DNA of 64,000 bases from assembly GCA_030532385.1 (NCBI GenBank), contig JAUNLG010000001.1:1-64000 (forward strand), given 5' to 3'. The translations under genes and the position numbers were made by a program. Of this stretch, positions 26,563-35,418 are shown piece after piece. The stretch comes from Anaerococcus sp. Its GTDB lineage: Bacteria > Bacillota > Clostridia > Tissierellales > Peptoniphilaceae. Under the pieces are notes generated by a model. That model was not told the origin of the DNA. It did not search any database and was given only the letters and a program-made list of their open reading frames with translations. How positions within the stretch are numbered: position 1 is the stretch's first letter; each line of letters opens with the position of its first letter.

Positions 26563-28206
26563 TTACACATCCATAAAGCCTTTTTTGTAGGATTTCTTAG
26601 CTAAGCTATAAAATACAAGGGCTATTATTAGGCATATAAGGATTGGGATGAGAATTGATATTAACATATTTTCACCTGTTATATTCATCAATAAGGCTCC
26701 AAGTCCTATCAAAAGCCCAATTCCAACCATACTAGCTAAATAGTAGCCTATGGCCCTAAAATTACCTTGCATAAGCTCTTTAGGATTCTTCCAGTTAATG
26801 GAAATTCCTATAGTAGATAGGTAAAGACCAACTATATTAGCAAATAAGGATCCTAGGCTTAGGCCAATAAAGATCATAAGGGAATTTATAAGGCCAAGTT
26901 TTAGGATAAAGCCTACAGCAACGCTCATTATCACATTAAAGACTAGGGCTATTAGACTTGCTGATAAGAGTCTTGCTAGCATATGGCTTTTAGGATCAAT
27001 AGGTAGGGTTTGGATATGGTAGAAACTTGCTCCCTCCCTTGAAAGGGCATTTTGTATAGGAGATGAGTTTATCCAAATCAAAATTCCTATTAGAAATCCT
27101 CCCCCAAGGCTAAAGTACTTGGCCAAGGGATCATTGAAATTAGCCCCTCCAAGGCCTTCATTCATAGTAGAAATTCCTATTATTACAAATATTAAGGATG
27201 TTAGGGCTGGCTGGTATAAAAAGATAAGATTGTTAAATAAGACCTTCAAATCTCTTTTTGTAAGGGCCTTAAGTTGGCTTCTTTGGGTGAAATTTGAAAC
27301 TCTTCTTACTCTTTTCTTATCCTTAGCTTCCTTATCTTCCTTAGGTTTATCACTTGCAAAGACTGACTTAAAATAAACCTTGCCGGCAAGCTTAGCTGAA
27401 AGAGCCAAGATTATAAAGGCAGCTAGGTAGAGAATAAGGCTTGCAAGAAGTCTTTGGCTAAGGGGTCCTACCAAAGATAGGCCAAAAAGCTTGGCTTGAA
27501 AGAAGATGTTAGAAAAGGATGAATCCTTAAATACATCCACAAAACTACTTCCCAAATCAAAAGAGCCTTGTGAGCTTGCTGAAAAGATATAATAATAAAT
27601 TATACCAGCAACAGCAAAGGCAAAGACATAGCCTAGGTTTTTCAATAACTTCTTATGGCTGTTGATTGATGTAAAGCCCTTAACTAGCATTATAAGAAGA
27701 CCTACTAGGGTGTATGGTATCAAGACCATAGGAAAGAAGTTTAATAGGCCAAGGATAAGGGTTAGGATATCAAAGCCCTTACTTTCACTAAAGATAAAAA
27801 GACTAAGGATAAAGTAGGCATAGTAGTCCACAAAACTTAAGACTCCACCAAAAATCTTACCTAAAAATAACTCTTCTTGACTTATAGGAAGAGTTAGGTA
27901 ATTTCCTATAGCCTTATCAGAGAACATATCCGCTATAATCTTAGTAGCATAGACGCTTAAAACTAAGATAGTGACAATCATAGCAAAAAGGGCAAAGTAC
28001 ATATAGTCTATACCAAAGTCTATAAAGATTTTTACCGAAACTTTTGAAACTGAGAAAAATATCCAAGCCAAAAGTCCATATGACCAGATTATAGTTATAA
28101 GCCTAGCTAGGTAGTTTTTTGGCAGACCCGCAATATTTTTTGATGGTAAATAGGGGAAAAATTGTTCTTTAAAGGCATATTTGCTTAGTGTTTTTATATT
28201 ATTCAT
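26563..28206 (-). CDS. ABC-2 type exporter permease
   Basis: This 547-residue membrane protein has about twelve hydrophobic segments in two groups separated by a basic cytoplasmic loop (KPKEDKEAKDKKRVRR near residue 290). Its layout matches the large ABC-2 permeases of Firmicutes that pair with a single ATPase. Substrate unknown. It starts inside the last codons of the ATPase gene (8-base overlap), which fixes the partnership. No peptidase domain or other fused module is visible. Confidence 0.82.
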   Translation of the reverse strand: MNNIKTLSKYAFKEQFFPYLPSKNIAGLPKNYLARLITIIWSYGLLAWIFFSVSKVSVKIFIDFGIDYMYFALFAMIVTILVLSVYATKIIADMFSDKAIGNYLTLPISQEELFLGKIFGGVLSFVDYYAYFILSLFIFSESKGFDILTLILGLLNFFPMVLIPYTLVGLLIMLVKGFTSINSHKKLLKNLGYVFAFAVAGIIYYYIFSASSQGSFDLGSSFVDVFKDSSFSNIFFQAKLFGLSLVGPLSQRLLASLILYLAAFIILALSAKLAGKVYFKSVFASDKPKEDKEAKDKKRVRRVSNFTQRSQLKALTKRDLKVLFNNLIFLYQPALTSLIFVIIGISTMNEGLGGANFNDPLAKYFSLGGGFLIGILIWINSSPIQNALSREGASFYHIQTLPIDPKSHMLARLLSASLIALVFNVIMSVAVGFILKLGLINSLMIFIGLSLGSLFANIVGLYLSTIGISINWKNPKELMQGNFRAIGYYLASMVGIGLLIGLGALLMNITGENMLISILIPILICLIIALVFYSLAKKSYKKGFMDV

Positions 28207-28921
28207 CAGTTAACTCCAAGAATATTTCTTCTAGACTTCCTTCCTTATTAGCCTTAGTCTTAATCTCTTCAAAACTTCCTATAGTAACAATCTTACCCTT
28301 ATTGATAATAGCTATCCTATCACAAAGTTCTTGAGCAATCTCCATAACATGGGTTGAGAAAAATACTAACTTGCCATCACTGGCTCTTTTTCTTAAGATT
28401 TGCTTTAAATTGTAGGCAGATTTGGCATCAAGACCTACCATAGGCTCATCAAGGATTAGACAATCTGGATCATTGATTAAGGAACCAATTAGAGCGAGTC
28501 TTTGGGCCATACCATGAGAGTAGTTTGATATTTGATCATCCATAGCATCCCTTATATCAAAAAATCCAAGGTAGTAATCAAGCCTTTCCTTTCGAGTTTT
28601 AGAGTCAATATTATATATATCAGCAAGGAAATTTATATATTCATTGCCACTATAATTTTCAAAAAGGTCTGGGTTATCTGGTACATAGGAAAAAAGGGTC
28701 TTATATTTCTTGGCATCTTCTTCTAGGCTTAGGCCATTAATAGTAATAGAGCCAGATGATTTAGAGTTAATCCCTACTATAGACTTTATAGTTGTAGACT
28801 TACCTGCCCCATTTGGTCCAAGAAAGCCAAAGATTTCTCCATTTTTGGCAGTAAAAGAAATATCATCTACAGCCTTTTTTCCATTGGAATAAACTTTTGT
28901 AAAATTTTTAACTTCTATCAT
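28199..28921 (-). CDS. ABC transporter ATP-binding protein
   Basis: This 240-residue ATPase drives the ABC-2 permease encoded directly downstream. Motifs are Walker A (GPNGAGKSTTIK near residue 38), the signature NYSHGMAQRLALIG (with the ABC-2-type SHGM variant), Walker B (CLILDEPMVGLD) and the switch His in FFSTHVMEIA. It resembles multidrug or lipid export ATPases (CcmA-like COG1131). The ATG lies 6 bases after an AAGGAG site. Confidence 0.9.
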   Translation of the reverse strand: MIEVKNFTKVYSNGKKAVDDISFTAKNGEIFGFLGPNGAGKSTTIKSIVGINSKSSGSITINGLSLEEDAKKYKTLFSYVPDNPDLFENYSGNEYINFLADIYNIDSKTRKERLDYYLGFFDIRDAMDDQISNYSHGMAQRLALIGSLINDPDCLILDEPMVGLDAKSAYNLKQILRKRASDGKLVFFSTHVMEIAQELCDRIAIINKGKIVTIGSFEEIKTKANKEGSLEEIFLELTDE

Positions 28922-29053
28922 ATAAACTCCTTTTTACTAATCTACCCGATAGATTTCATCCTAAACACTAGGATTTTGATCATAGATATAAATTATTTGA
29001 TATAAGATTAACTATCTTCAATAAATTATATGCTAGTTTTTAAAAATCTTCAA

Positions 29054-29085
29054 CAAAAAAAGTCTTACAGGAACCTGTAAGACTT
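29054..29085 (-). terminator. Terminator after the ogg gene
   Basis: A perfect 12-bp stem (29060-29071 with 29074-29085) with a two-base centre is followed on the minus strand by seven T residues, 4 bases after the glycosylase stop. Confidence 0.9.
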
Positions 29086-29088
29086 AAC

Positions 29089-29991
29089 TTATTTTCCTAT
29101 CCCCTCACTTCTTCCATAATAGAAGAGGTATTGTTGGGCATAGCCTGCTAGGTCCTTAAAATAATCCCTGGCATAGGCTTCTATTTGTTTTTTGGGAACT
29201 TCCTTTTTTATAAAAAGATTTTCCATAACTCTTTTTATCCACACATCAACCGGGAAGGTCTCCCTCCTATGGTAGGCAAAAAGGAGGATACAATCAGCAA
29301 CCTTAGGCCCTACTCCTGGAAGGTCCATTAATTTTTTTTGGATTTGTTTACTAGTTAGCCCATCAGGATTAAAATCTAGGGCCCCCTCATCTATAAGCTT
29401 TGATGTTTCAACTATCCTCTTATCCCTAAAGCCAACTTTGGCAAATTCCCTAAGGTCAGCTGGGTCAACATTTTTTAGGACAGATGGTTTGGGGAAGGAA
29501 TAATAGGCCTTGCCCATATAAGTTCCTATATAATCTCCATATCTTTCAGAAATTATCCTAACAGCCTTTTTTATCCTTGGTATTTGGTTGTTGGCTGATA
29601 TAATAAAAGAGATTGTCGTTTCAAACAATTCTTGGTTTAAAATCCTAATCCCAGACCCATAGGCTGTAGCCTCTCTTAGGCTTGGAAATTTGCTTAAGTC
29701 TTCCTTGATTTTTTTATAATCAACCCCTAGGTCAAAGTAGTCATAAAAAATCTCATAAAAATCTTCCTTGCTGACATTTCTAATTAGGACATGGTCTTTT
29801 TTTTCTAAAAGATTTATAATTTTTCCTAGAAAAACTGCCGTATATGACCCATCTTTTTCTTTGTTGAAGTTAAAACATTGGCCGCACTCAAATATTTCCT
29901 TAACCTTAAAAGAATCCTCCCTAAGCACTAGGCCTTGGGAGGTTACTTCTAAGTCTAATTTTCTTTTAAAATCTTCTTTATATCTTTGCAT
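29089..29991 (-). CDS. ogg: 8-oxoguanine DNA glycosylase / AP lyase (OGG1 type)
   Basis: This base excision repair enzyme removes oxidised guanine. The 300-residue protein resembles the eukaryotic OGG1 family found in some Clostridia: an N-terminal beta domain with CGQCFNF near residue 38, then a helix-hairpin-helix (LPGVGPKVADC) carrying the catalytic Lys230, and the catalytic Asp249 in FPVDVWIKRV 19 residues later, exactly the spacing seen in OGG1. Its ATG overlaps the sortase stop by one base (TAATG). Co-transcription with a sortase gene has no obvious functional logic. Confidence 0.9.
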   Translation of the reverse strand: MQRYKEDFKRKLDLEVTSQGLVLREDSFKVKEIFECGQCFNFNKEKDGSYTAVFLGKIINLLEKKDHVLIRNVSKEDFYEIFYDYFDLGVDYKKIKEDLSKFPSLREATAYGSGIRILNQELFETTISFIISANNQIPRIKKAVRIISERYGDYIGTYMGKAYYSFPKPSVLKNVDPADLREFAKVGFRDKRIVETSKLIDEGALDFNPDGLTSKQIQKKLMDLPGVGPKVADCILLFAYHRRETFPVDVWIKRVMENLFIKKEVPKKQIEAYARDYFKDLAGYAQQYLFYYGRSEGIGK

Positions 29992-30782
29992 TATTTAACC
30001 CTTACAGCTTGGATAGCAAGCCTTTGATCATCATAGTCATACTCACAAGTTGATAAGGTTATGATACTATCATCACTAGTAAAGCCACTAGAAAGGTCTA
30101 GGTCAACTTCTGAGTTTGCCTTTAGGGTATTAAAATAGTCTATCTTGTCAGCCTCATAAGCAAAATCAAGGCTCCTATAATCATAGTCTGCTGGTATGCC
30201 ATAGGCTGAGAACACCTCATATTCCATAAGGCCCTCTTCTGTTGTTATATAAATTCTCCTGTGATTTTTTGCAAATTCCTCATCCCTATATTGGTCAAGA
30301 GGGGTGAACATAGAATCAATCTCTAGGTGGTGGCCATAGATTACTGTATTATCATCAGTAAAGTCAGGCTCATTGTTGGCATCCATAAAGATAGATCCTG
30401 CTATATCATATTCTTCATTTAGGCCACGTCTTAGATAATAATCATTGTCATTGGCTTGAAGGATAGGATATTTGATGTCAGTTCCAGGTATTTCTACTAT
30501 GGCAACTACATCTAGGTTCTCTTCCTTAAACTTCTTTAATAAATATAGGTTTTGCTCTTCTAACTTCTTAAAGTCTGCCTCAGGGTCTTCTTGGTCTTTT
30601 GAAGAATTTTCATCAGCTGAAGCTACAACTTCACTCTTACTTTCCTCGATTAATCCTTGGATATGCTTGTTGTTTTGTGCATTAGTCCAATAATCATAGC
30701 CCCTCTTACCTAAAATCGCAAGGCAGGCTATTATAATTAAAATTAACAAAAATCTGATTCCAGATATTACTTTATTTTTCAT
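29991..30782 (-). CDS. srtB: Class B sortase
   Basis: This membrane-anchored transpeptidase attaches proteins to peptidoglycan. The 263-residue protein has an N-terminal transmembrane helix (about 8-26), an acidic linker, and a sortase B domain with the catalytic His in IYGHHLEID (His151), the active Cys246 in TLSTCEY and Arg254 in DQRLAIQ. The class B features are the N-terminal VAIVEIPGTDIKYPIL strand and the length of the insert between His and Cys. No protein with a recognisable sorting signal lies nearby, so its substrates are elsewhere on the chromosome. Confidence 0.92.
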   Translation of the reverse strand: MKNKVISGIRFLLILIIIACLAILGKRGYDYWTNAQNNKHIQGLIEESKSEVVASADENSSKDQEDPEADFKKLEEQNLYLLKKFKEENLDVVAIVEIPGTDIKYPILQANDNDYYLRRGLNEEYDIAGSIFMDANNEPDFTDDNTVIYGHHLEIDSMFTPLDQYRDEEFAKNHRRIYITTEEGLMEYEVFSAYGIPADYDYRSLDFAYEADKIDYFNTLKANSEVDLDLSSGFTSDDSIITLSTCEYDYDDQRLAIQAVRVK

Positions 30783-30870
30783 TTTACCACCTTTATATAA
30801 GCTTTATCTTGCTTTAAAATCTTCCTATTATTAGTATAATATACCATAATAGAATAATTTGAAAAGTCTT

Positions 30871-30909
30871 TTTACATATGATTGACCTTATTCTATTTGA
30901 CCAAATAGA
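30871..30909 (+). promoter_or_regulatory. Candidate promoter with overlapping palindromic operator
   Basis: TTTACA (30871-30876), a 17-base spacer and a weak TATTTG (30894-30899) form a possible promoter for the HAD gene. A perfect palindrome with 8-base arms (30892-30899 and 30902-30909, two-base centre) covers the -10 region and could be a repressor site. No regulator gene is adjacent. Confidence 0.35.
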
Positions 30910-30935
30910 TTCACTAGAAAAGAAAAGGAAAAATA

Positions 30936-31751
30936 ATGATTAAGCTAATAGCATCAGATGTAGATGAAACCTTAGTTGATAAGAACAAGATGGTCCCAGC
31001 TATAAATAAAGAGGCCATTAAAAAAGCCCAGGATATGGGAATTATTGTAATGATTGCCACAGGTAGGGGAACCTATGAACTTTTTGATATTCCAAAACAA
31101 GCAGGATTAATCCATAAAGACCGCTATGCAATCTGTTGTAATGGGGCTGTCATAATGGAGCTTGATACAGGCAAGGTCATAAAATCCTTGGCCCTAGAAT
31201 ATAACCATGCCAAAAAAATCCTAGACTATGCAGCCTACAACAAGCTAACCTGCTATATCTACACCCTAGATAACAAGTATGCTATAAACCCTGACAAGGA
31301 CTCATATGCAGAAACTCAAATAACAATCCTAGAAGATAATAATATAGAATTTCTAAAGGATGATACTATCCTTAAAGTAATAATAAAAAATAGGGACATG
31401 AACTACCTTCAAAGCCTAGAAGTTGATATAGCTTACCTTACTGACTATGATGTAGAGATAGCCTATTCATCTGATATGTTTATGGAAGTAAATGCTAGGG
31501 GAGTAAATAAGGCAAGGGCCCTAAAAGACGTCTGTGATATCTATGGGATAGATATGAAAGATACCCTAACTATTGGAGATAACTACAATGATGTAGCCAT
31601 GCTAGAAGCTGCCGGCCAATCTGTAGCCGTAGCCAACGCCCACCTACAAGTAAAAGAAGTAGCAACCTATAGGGCTAAGGCAACTAACGAAGAGGGGGCT
31701 GTAGCAGAAGCAATAGAAAAATTTGTCCTTAAAGCCAATAAGGATAAGTAA
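30936..31751 (+). CDS. Cof-type HAD-family hydrolase
   Basis: This is a predicted cytoplasmic sugar-phosphate or nucleotide phosphatase. The 271-residue protein has the four HAD motifs: the nucleophile DVDETLVDK near residue 8, Thr in ATGRG near 42, a conserved Lys in NKARALKD near 197, and the metal-binding GDNYNDVAMLEAAG near 217. A type IIB cap lies between motifs two and three. Length and motifs match the Cof/YbjI phosphatases. It is a single gene with GAAAAGGA before the ATG and a clear terminator. Confidence 0.9.
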   Translation: MIKLIASDVDETLVDKNKMVPAINKEAIKKAQDMGIIVMIATGRGTYELFDIPKQAGLIHKDRYAICCNGAVIMELDTGKVIKSLALEYNHAKKILDYAAYNKLTCYIYTLDNKYAINPDKDSYAETQITILEDNNIEFLKDDTILKVIIKNRDMNYLQSLEVDIAYLTDYDVEIAYSSDMFMEVNARGVNKARALKDVCDIYGIDMKDTLTIGDNYNDVAMLEAAGQSVAVANAHLQVKEVATYRAKATNEEGAVAEAIEKFVLKANKDK

Positions 31752-31769
31752 AAATAATAATACAAAGAA

Positions 31770-31799
31770 AAATCAGGTCAAAGCCGACCTGATTTTTTC
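31770..31799. terminator. Terminator after the HAD gene
   Basis: A 10-bp stem (31770-31779 with 31786-31795) followed by T residues on the plus strand and preceded by A-rich sequence can stop the HAD transcript and the convergent small membrane protein gene. Confidence 0.88.
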
Positions 31800-32090
31800 T
31801 TACCAAATTTCATAATCTTTTCTTACATGCTTATATATCAAATATCCTATAAGCCCTATCACTATAATAGGTAGGGCATTTACAAGTAGACCTATAAGAC
31901 CTCCGATTATTCCTATAATGCCTCCAAACACGCCTAGAGGAATCACAAAGATTCCAAAGATAAGTATTAGAGGCAAAAATATTACCGCTAAAACTATGCC
32001 TATAAGGGATAGGCCCAACTTGCCTATAAATTTTAACATGCCTCCTCCAAATATCACCATAAGGATGAGGATTAGACCGATTGTAAACAT
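31800..32090 (-). CDS. Small glycine/isoleucine-rich membrane protein
   Basis: Function unknown. From the ATG at 32090 the 96-residue protein is almost entirely hydrophobic, with three to four helices rich in Gly, Ile and Val, and a charged C-terminal tail (KHVRKDYEIW). I prefer this start to the ATG 12 bases upstream because GGAGG ends 5 bases before it; the upstream ATG overlaps that ribosome site. Similar tiny membrane proteins occur in many Firmicutes without assigned roles. Confidence 0.6.
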   Translation of the reverse strand: MFTIGLILILMVIFGGGMLKFIGKLGLSLIGIVLAVIFLPLILIFGIFVIPLGVFGGIIGIIGGLIGLLVNALPIIVIGLIGYLIYKHVRKDYEIW

Positions 32091-32178
32091 AAAAGCCTCC
32101 ATTTCTTAAGACTATTATACATTTTCTTTAAGATATTTGCAAGCGTTTTTTATTATTTTAATATTAGATTTGAGTTAT

Positions 32179-32886
32179 TTAAAGTTCATCTACAATAATA
32201 TCAAATTCCTGGATAAAGGATTGACCTGGCCCTAGGCTAAAGGGGTCAAGATTTTCATCGCTAAAGGAAACCCCATTAAAAGTTGGCTCTAGGCAAACAT
32301 AATCATCTAAGAAATCAGTCCATAGGGTATAAGTATTTACATTAGAAAGACCCTTGATTTTTATAGCAAAATCCTCAGTCTTAAAGGTCATATCAGGACT
32401 TGATATAAAGATAGACCCTGGTAGGTCTTCCCTTTTAATCTGATAGTCATCTAAAGTTAGGTTTTCAAAGCTTGTATTAAAATAAGGGTGGAAGGCTGGA
32501 GCTATTAGCTTATCCTCACTTGCCTTATTTTCTATCTTAAGTCTTGTATTTAACTTATTATCACTTAGCCTATAGCTTATAGTAAAATAAACATCCTCAT
32601 AGGATTTAATCCCAGCAAGAGTAAGACTTAGACTCTCTTCGTCCTCTCTTAAAATATCCCATCTTAAATCCCTTGCAAAGCCGTGGGCAGGTAGTTCATT
32701 TAAAAGCTTATCTATAGAAAAATTAGGGGCGCATACATGCATGCCGCCCCTAACTTTCATAGAACCGCCATCCTTAAGATGACTTTTATCAAAAAAGATT
32801 TTCTTATCCATAAAGGATAGCCTTTCTAGATAAGCTCCTTCTTCATTGATATAGGCCTTTAATTTGCCATTAGTAATTTCTTTCAT
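32179..32886 (-). CDS. Aldose 1-epimerase family protein
   Basis: This is a predicted sugar mutarotase-like enzyme. The 235-residue protein shows the beta-sandwich pattern of galactose mutarotases, with a GGMHVCAPNF segment near residue 47, a His in APAFHPYFNTS near residue 130, and the acid-containing VCLEPTF near the C terminus. It is shorter than full GalM (about 340 residues) and closer to the YeaD/hexose-6-phosphate mutarotase-like subgroup. It follows ferritin by 3 bases, so it is probably transcribed with it. Confidence 0.78.
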   Translation of the reverse strand: MKEITNGKLKAYINEEGAYLERLSFMDKKIFFDKSHLKDGGSMKVRGGMHVCAPNFSIDKLLNELPAHGFARDLRWDILREDEESLSLTLAGIKSYEDVYFTISYRLSDNKLNTRLKIENKASEDKLIAPAFHPYFNTSFENLTLDDYQIKREDLPGSIFISSPDMTFKTEDFAIKIKGLSNVNTYTLWTDFLDDYVCLEPTFNGVSFSDENLDPFSLGPGQSFIQEFDIIVDEL

Positions 32887-32889
32887 AAA

Positions 32890-33396
32890 TTAACCTATAG
32901 CTGGTTTTTGTGGAGCTGGTCTTTGACCTAGTTGGTTATCAAGGATATAGATTGAATGCCAATCAACACCAACTCTTTCAATCCTTGTTATTAGCTTACT
33001 GAAAGTCTCTTCTTCTTCGATTTGCTCATCTATATACCATTGGATAAAGGACCTAACTCTCTCATCTACTCCATTAGCTTCCTTGGCTATATTATGAATT
33101 CTTCTTGTAACTTCCTTTTCATGGTCAAAGGCTGATTTTACAACATCAAGTATATCCTCATAGTCTGCCTTTGGCTCAGGAATTGCCTTAAATACTGGCT
33201 TATAGCCTACAGATTGGAGGAAGTTTTTCATCCCTTCTGCATGGAAGATTTCCTCTGTTACTTGGTGGTCAAACCATGTTGTAAAACCATCAAGGTCAAG
33301 GTCATCAGTATAAGCTGCCATTGCCTTATAAAGGTAGGCAGATTCATATTCAAAGTTCATTTGCTCGTTTAATAGGTCTAATATTTTTTCATCCAT
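32890..33396 (-). CDS. ftnA: Non-haem ferritin
   Basis: This iron storage protein forms 24-subunit cages with ferroxidase activity. The 168-residue protein has the ferroxidase ligands Glu17 (NEQMNFEYESAYLYKAM region), Glu-x-x-His in TEEIFHAEGM near residue 52, and further Glu residues in HEKEVTRR and DEQIEEEE, the standard bacterial ferritin pattern. I chose the ATG at 33396, 6 bases after GGAGAAG; the open frame extends 21 codons further up but that part overlaps the preceding gene and has no family similarity. Downstream is an aldose epimerase gene. Confidence 0.92.
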   Translation of the reverse strand: MDEKILDLLNEQMNFEYESAYLYKAMAAYTDDLDLDGFTTWFDHQVTEEIFHAEGMKNFLQSVGYKPVFKAIPEPKADYEDILDVVKSAFDHEKEVTRRIHNIAKEANGVDERVRSFIQWYIDEQIEEEETFSKLITRIERVGVDWHSIYILDNQLGQRPAPQKPAIG

Positions 33397-33409
33397 AATT
33401 CTTCTCCTT

Positions 33410-33685
33410 TTAAAAATCTTCATACAGGACATATATCCCATATATCTTGATATTTTCATTAATTAGTAGGTTGGCTACCTGGTTAATATTCTTAACTAGG
33501 ATGTCAATTGTGAAAGAATTACCCCTTATAACAAATTTCCTAGACTCTACTATATTTCTCTCATCTAGGCTATTAAAGATTTTAAAGGCTAGGTTTTTTT
33601 CAAAATCCTCATCAAGGTCGAAGGTCACAGGGAAAACCTGGTTGTTATCTTTCTTGATTTTTCTTATAAGTTGTAGATCTTCCAT
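33410..33685 (-). CDS. Small uncharacterised protein
   Basis: I do not recognise this 91-residue protein. It has a beta-alpha-beta-like arrangement: a basic helix, VFPVTFDLDEDF, a helix, two strands around RKFVIRGNSFTIDILV, then a helix and the strand KIYGIYVLYEDF. The last strand and helix resemble small ACT-like or ferredoxin-like folds, but no functional residue stands out. It has a good AGGAGAT site and precedes ferritin by 13 bases, so a shared transcript is likely. Confidence 0.6.
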   Translation of the reverse strand: MEDLQLIRKIKKDNNQVFPVTFDLDEDFEKNLAFKIFNSLDERNIVESRKFVIRGNSFTIDILVKNINQVANLLINENIKIYGIYVLYEDF

Positions 33686-33731
33686 ATTTATCTCCTATAT
33701 GAAATATTACCCACTTATGAGAATTTATAAC

Positions 33732-34361
33732 TTATATTTCTTTTTTTCTATCAAGCATTTCCTTATATGAGAAAATACACCCACAATAATCCTGCCTATA
33801 AAGGTCATATTCCTTGGATAAGTCTATGGACCTCTTGTAGCCATTTTTCTTCTTAAAGTCTGAATATAGGTAGGCTATCTGGTATTTTTCCTCTAGGTTT
33901 CTGCCTATTTCATTTAGCCACTGGCTATTCTTATGGGGTGATATGGATAGGGTTGTAGAAAAATAATCATAGGAATTTTCCTTAGCATATTTGGCAGTTT
34001 CTTCTAGCCTTAGCCTATAGCACTCAAAGCAGGCCCTACCCCCTTCCTTATCATCCTTTCTTAAAGCTAAAACCTTGGCAAAATCTTTCTTATCATTTTC
34101 TGGGAGGATTATTGATCCTGAAAGATTAAAATCACTCTTAAAATTTCTTAAAGTCTCAACCCTCTTACCAATCTCACTTTCTGGATAGATATTAGGATTA
34201 TAGTAGAACATATCTATGGCAAAATCTTCCCTAAGCCTTTCTACTACTGCAGTCGAGCAGGGAGCACAGCAGACTTGAAGGAGAAGTTTTGGCCTAAGCC
34301 CCTTCTTTTTATTTTCCTTTATGATCTCTTCCATCTTTAGGTTATAATTTATTTTTTGCAA
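33732..34361 (-). CDS. queH: Epoxyqueuosine reductase QueH
   Basis: QueH carries out the last step of queuosine synthesis, reducing epoxyqueuosine in tRNA. The 209-residue protein has the QueH cysteine signature LLQVCCAPCSTAV near residue 28, the FYYNPNIYPESEI segment, and the second cysteine pair in CFECYRLRL and DYCGCIFS; the cysteines hold a 4Fe-4S cluster. An ATG at 34367 sits directly on the AGGAG ribosome site, so I place the start at the TTG at 34361, which has the correct 6-base spacing. It is downstream of the rpsI terminator. Confidence 0.9.
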   Translation of the reverse strand: MQKINYNLKMEEIIKENKKKGLRPKLLLQVCCAPCSTAVVERLREDFAIDMFYYNPNIYPESEIGKRVETLRNFKSDFNLSGSIILPENDKKDFAKVLALRKDDKEGGRACFECYRLRLEETAKYAKENSYDYFSTTLSISPHKNSQWLNEIGRNLEEKYQIAYLYSDFKKKNGYKRSIDLSKEYDLYRQDYCGCIFSYKEMLDRKKEI

Positions 34362-34375
34362 ATCCATCTCCTAAG

Positions 34376-34408
34376 TATAAAAAAACACAAGCCATGGGCC
34401 TGTGTTTT
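34376..34408 (-). terminator. Terminator of the rplM-rpsI operon
   Basis: A 12-bp stem with one mismatch (34382-34393 with 34397-34408) is followed on the minus strand by a run of T residues. It lies 20 bases after the rpsI stop and just before queH. Confidence 0.85.
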
Positions 34409-34428
34409 GAATCTTTTGATAATAAATA

Positions 34429-34818
34429 TTATCTCTTTGAGAATTGTGAAGACTTTCTAGCCTTTTTAAGACCAGCTTTCTTCCTTTCTTTCTTACGTGA
34501 GTCTCTTGTTAAGAAACCTGCTCTTTTTAGAGCTTGTCTATAGTCAGGGTTAGCTTCAATCAAAGCTCTTGCTATAGCATGTCTTATAGCTCCAGCTTGT
34601 CCTGTAAAGCCACCACCATTTACATTTATTTTAATATCGTAGTTATTTAGATTTTCTGTTAAAGCTAGTGGTGATTTTGCAATAATTGATAGGGTTCCAA
34701 AGCTAAAGTAATCTTCTAAAGCCCTACCATTTACTAGAATATTTCCACTACCAGCAACCATTGTAGCACGAGCTACAGAGGTCTTTCTTCTTCCTGTTGC
34801 TTGAATTATATCTGCCAT
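34429..34818 (-). CDS. rpsI: 30S ribosomal protein S9
   Basis: This small-subunit protein has a C-terminal tail that reaches the P-site tRNA. The 129-residue sequence starts with [12 protein letters not shown], has the family segment [20 protein letters not shown] and ends in the basic [11 protein letters not shown] tail, as in all bacterial S9. Its start follows AGGAGG by 5 bases, 10 bases after rplM, in the usual L13-S9 pair. Confidence 0.97.
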   Translation of the reverse strand: MADIIQATGRRKTSVARATMVAGSGNILVNGRALEDYFSFGTLSIIAKSPLALTENLNNYDIKINVNGGGFTGQAGAIRHAIARALIEANPDYRQALKRAGFLTRDSRKKERKKAGLKKARKSSQFSKR

Positions 34819-34828
34819 TTTGCCCTCC

Positions 34829-35269
34829 TTAATTTAACTCTAATACTTCAGGCATTTGTGAGTCATGGTTGTGCTCACTACCAGCATATACCCTAAGTTT
34901 CTTAGCCATAGCTCTTCCTAGTTTATTCTTTGGAAGCATGCCTTCTACTGCATGGCTTACGATTCTTTCTGGATGTTTTGCCTTAAGATCCTTATACTTA
35001 GTAATCTTTTGACCACCAGCATAACCTGAATACCTTTGGTATTCTTTTTGATCTTCCTTATTACCTGTAAGGATGACTTTGTCAGCATTGATAATAATTA
35101 CATAATCTCCAGTATCCATGTGTGGAGTAAATGTAGCTTTGTTCTTTCCTCTTAAGATTGCTGCAACTTGGCTAGCTAGTCTACCTAAAACCATGCCTTC
35201 TGCATCAACAAGATACCATTTTCTCTTGATTGAGTCAGGAGTTGCAGTATAAGTTTTTTGATATTTCAT
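34829..35269 (-). CDS. rplM: 50S ribosomal protein L13
   Basis: This early-assembly large-subunit protein is 146 residues from the ATG at 35269, the usual length for L13. Diagnostic segments are [17 protein letters not shown] near the N terminus, [16 protein letters not shown], and [16 protein letters not shown]. The frame stays open for 41 more codons upstream, but that stretch is the transcribed leader: AGGAGG sits 6 bases before 35269 and the extra residues have no L13 similarity. Confidence 0.97.
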   Translation of the reverse strand: MKYQKTYTATPDSIKRKWYLVDAEGMVLGRLASQVAAILRGKNKATFTPHMDTGDYVIIINADKVILTGNKEDQKEYQRYSGYAGGQKITKYKDLKAKHPERIVSHAVEGMLPKNKLGRAMAKKLRVYAGSEHNHDSQMPEVLELN

Positions 35270-35412
35270 AAAATTCCTCCTATAAATTTTTCGCCTACTA
35301 TATTTAGACACCGCTCTTAGTAGGTGGCGGCTGTACTCGTCTTGGCATTTATTAATCGCCTCCAAGATCTGCGATTTAACCGAAAGCTTCATAAAAGAAA
35401 CTCTAAGTCGAC
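35270..35412 (-). promoter_or_regulatory. Long structured 5' leader of rplM (candidate L13 autoregulatory leader)
   Basis: From the predicted transcription start near 35412 to the rplM ATG is about 140 bases. The RNA contains CTTGG/CCAAG and CCTACT/AGTAGG pairings that could form two helices ahead of the ribosome site. L13 leaders that bind their own protein are known in Firmicutes; membership of that class is not shown by pairing alone. Confidence 0.5.
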
Positions 35413-35418
35413 CCCTTT

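Noticed and set aside
32126-32150. cre-like catabolite control site (TTGCAAGCGTTTTTTA) upstream of the small membrane gene
   Set aside because: Two mismatches to the consensus including the terminal CA, and the neighbouring gene has no link to carbon catabolism.
33410-33459. Ferritin starting at 33459 with 21 extra residues
   Set aside because: The extra part overlaps the upstream gene and has no ribosome site; the ATG at 33396 has GGAGAAG and gives normal ferritin length.
34829-35392. N-terminally extended L13 (41 extra residues)
   Set aside because: The ribosome site and family length point to the ATG at 35269; the extension is the transcribed leader.
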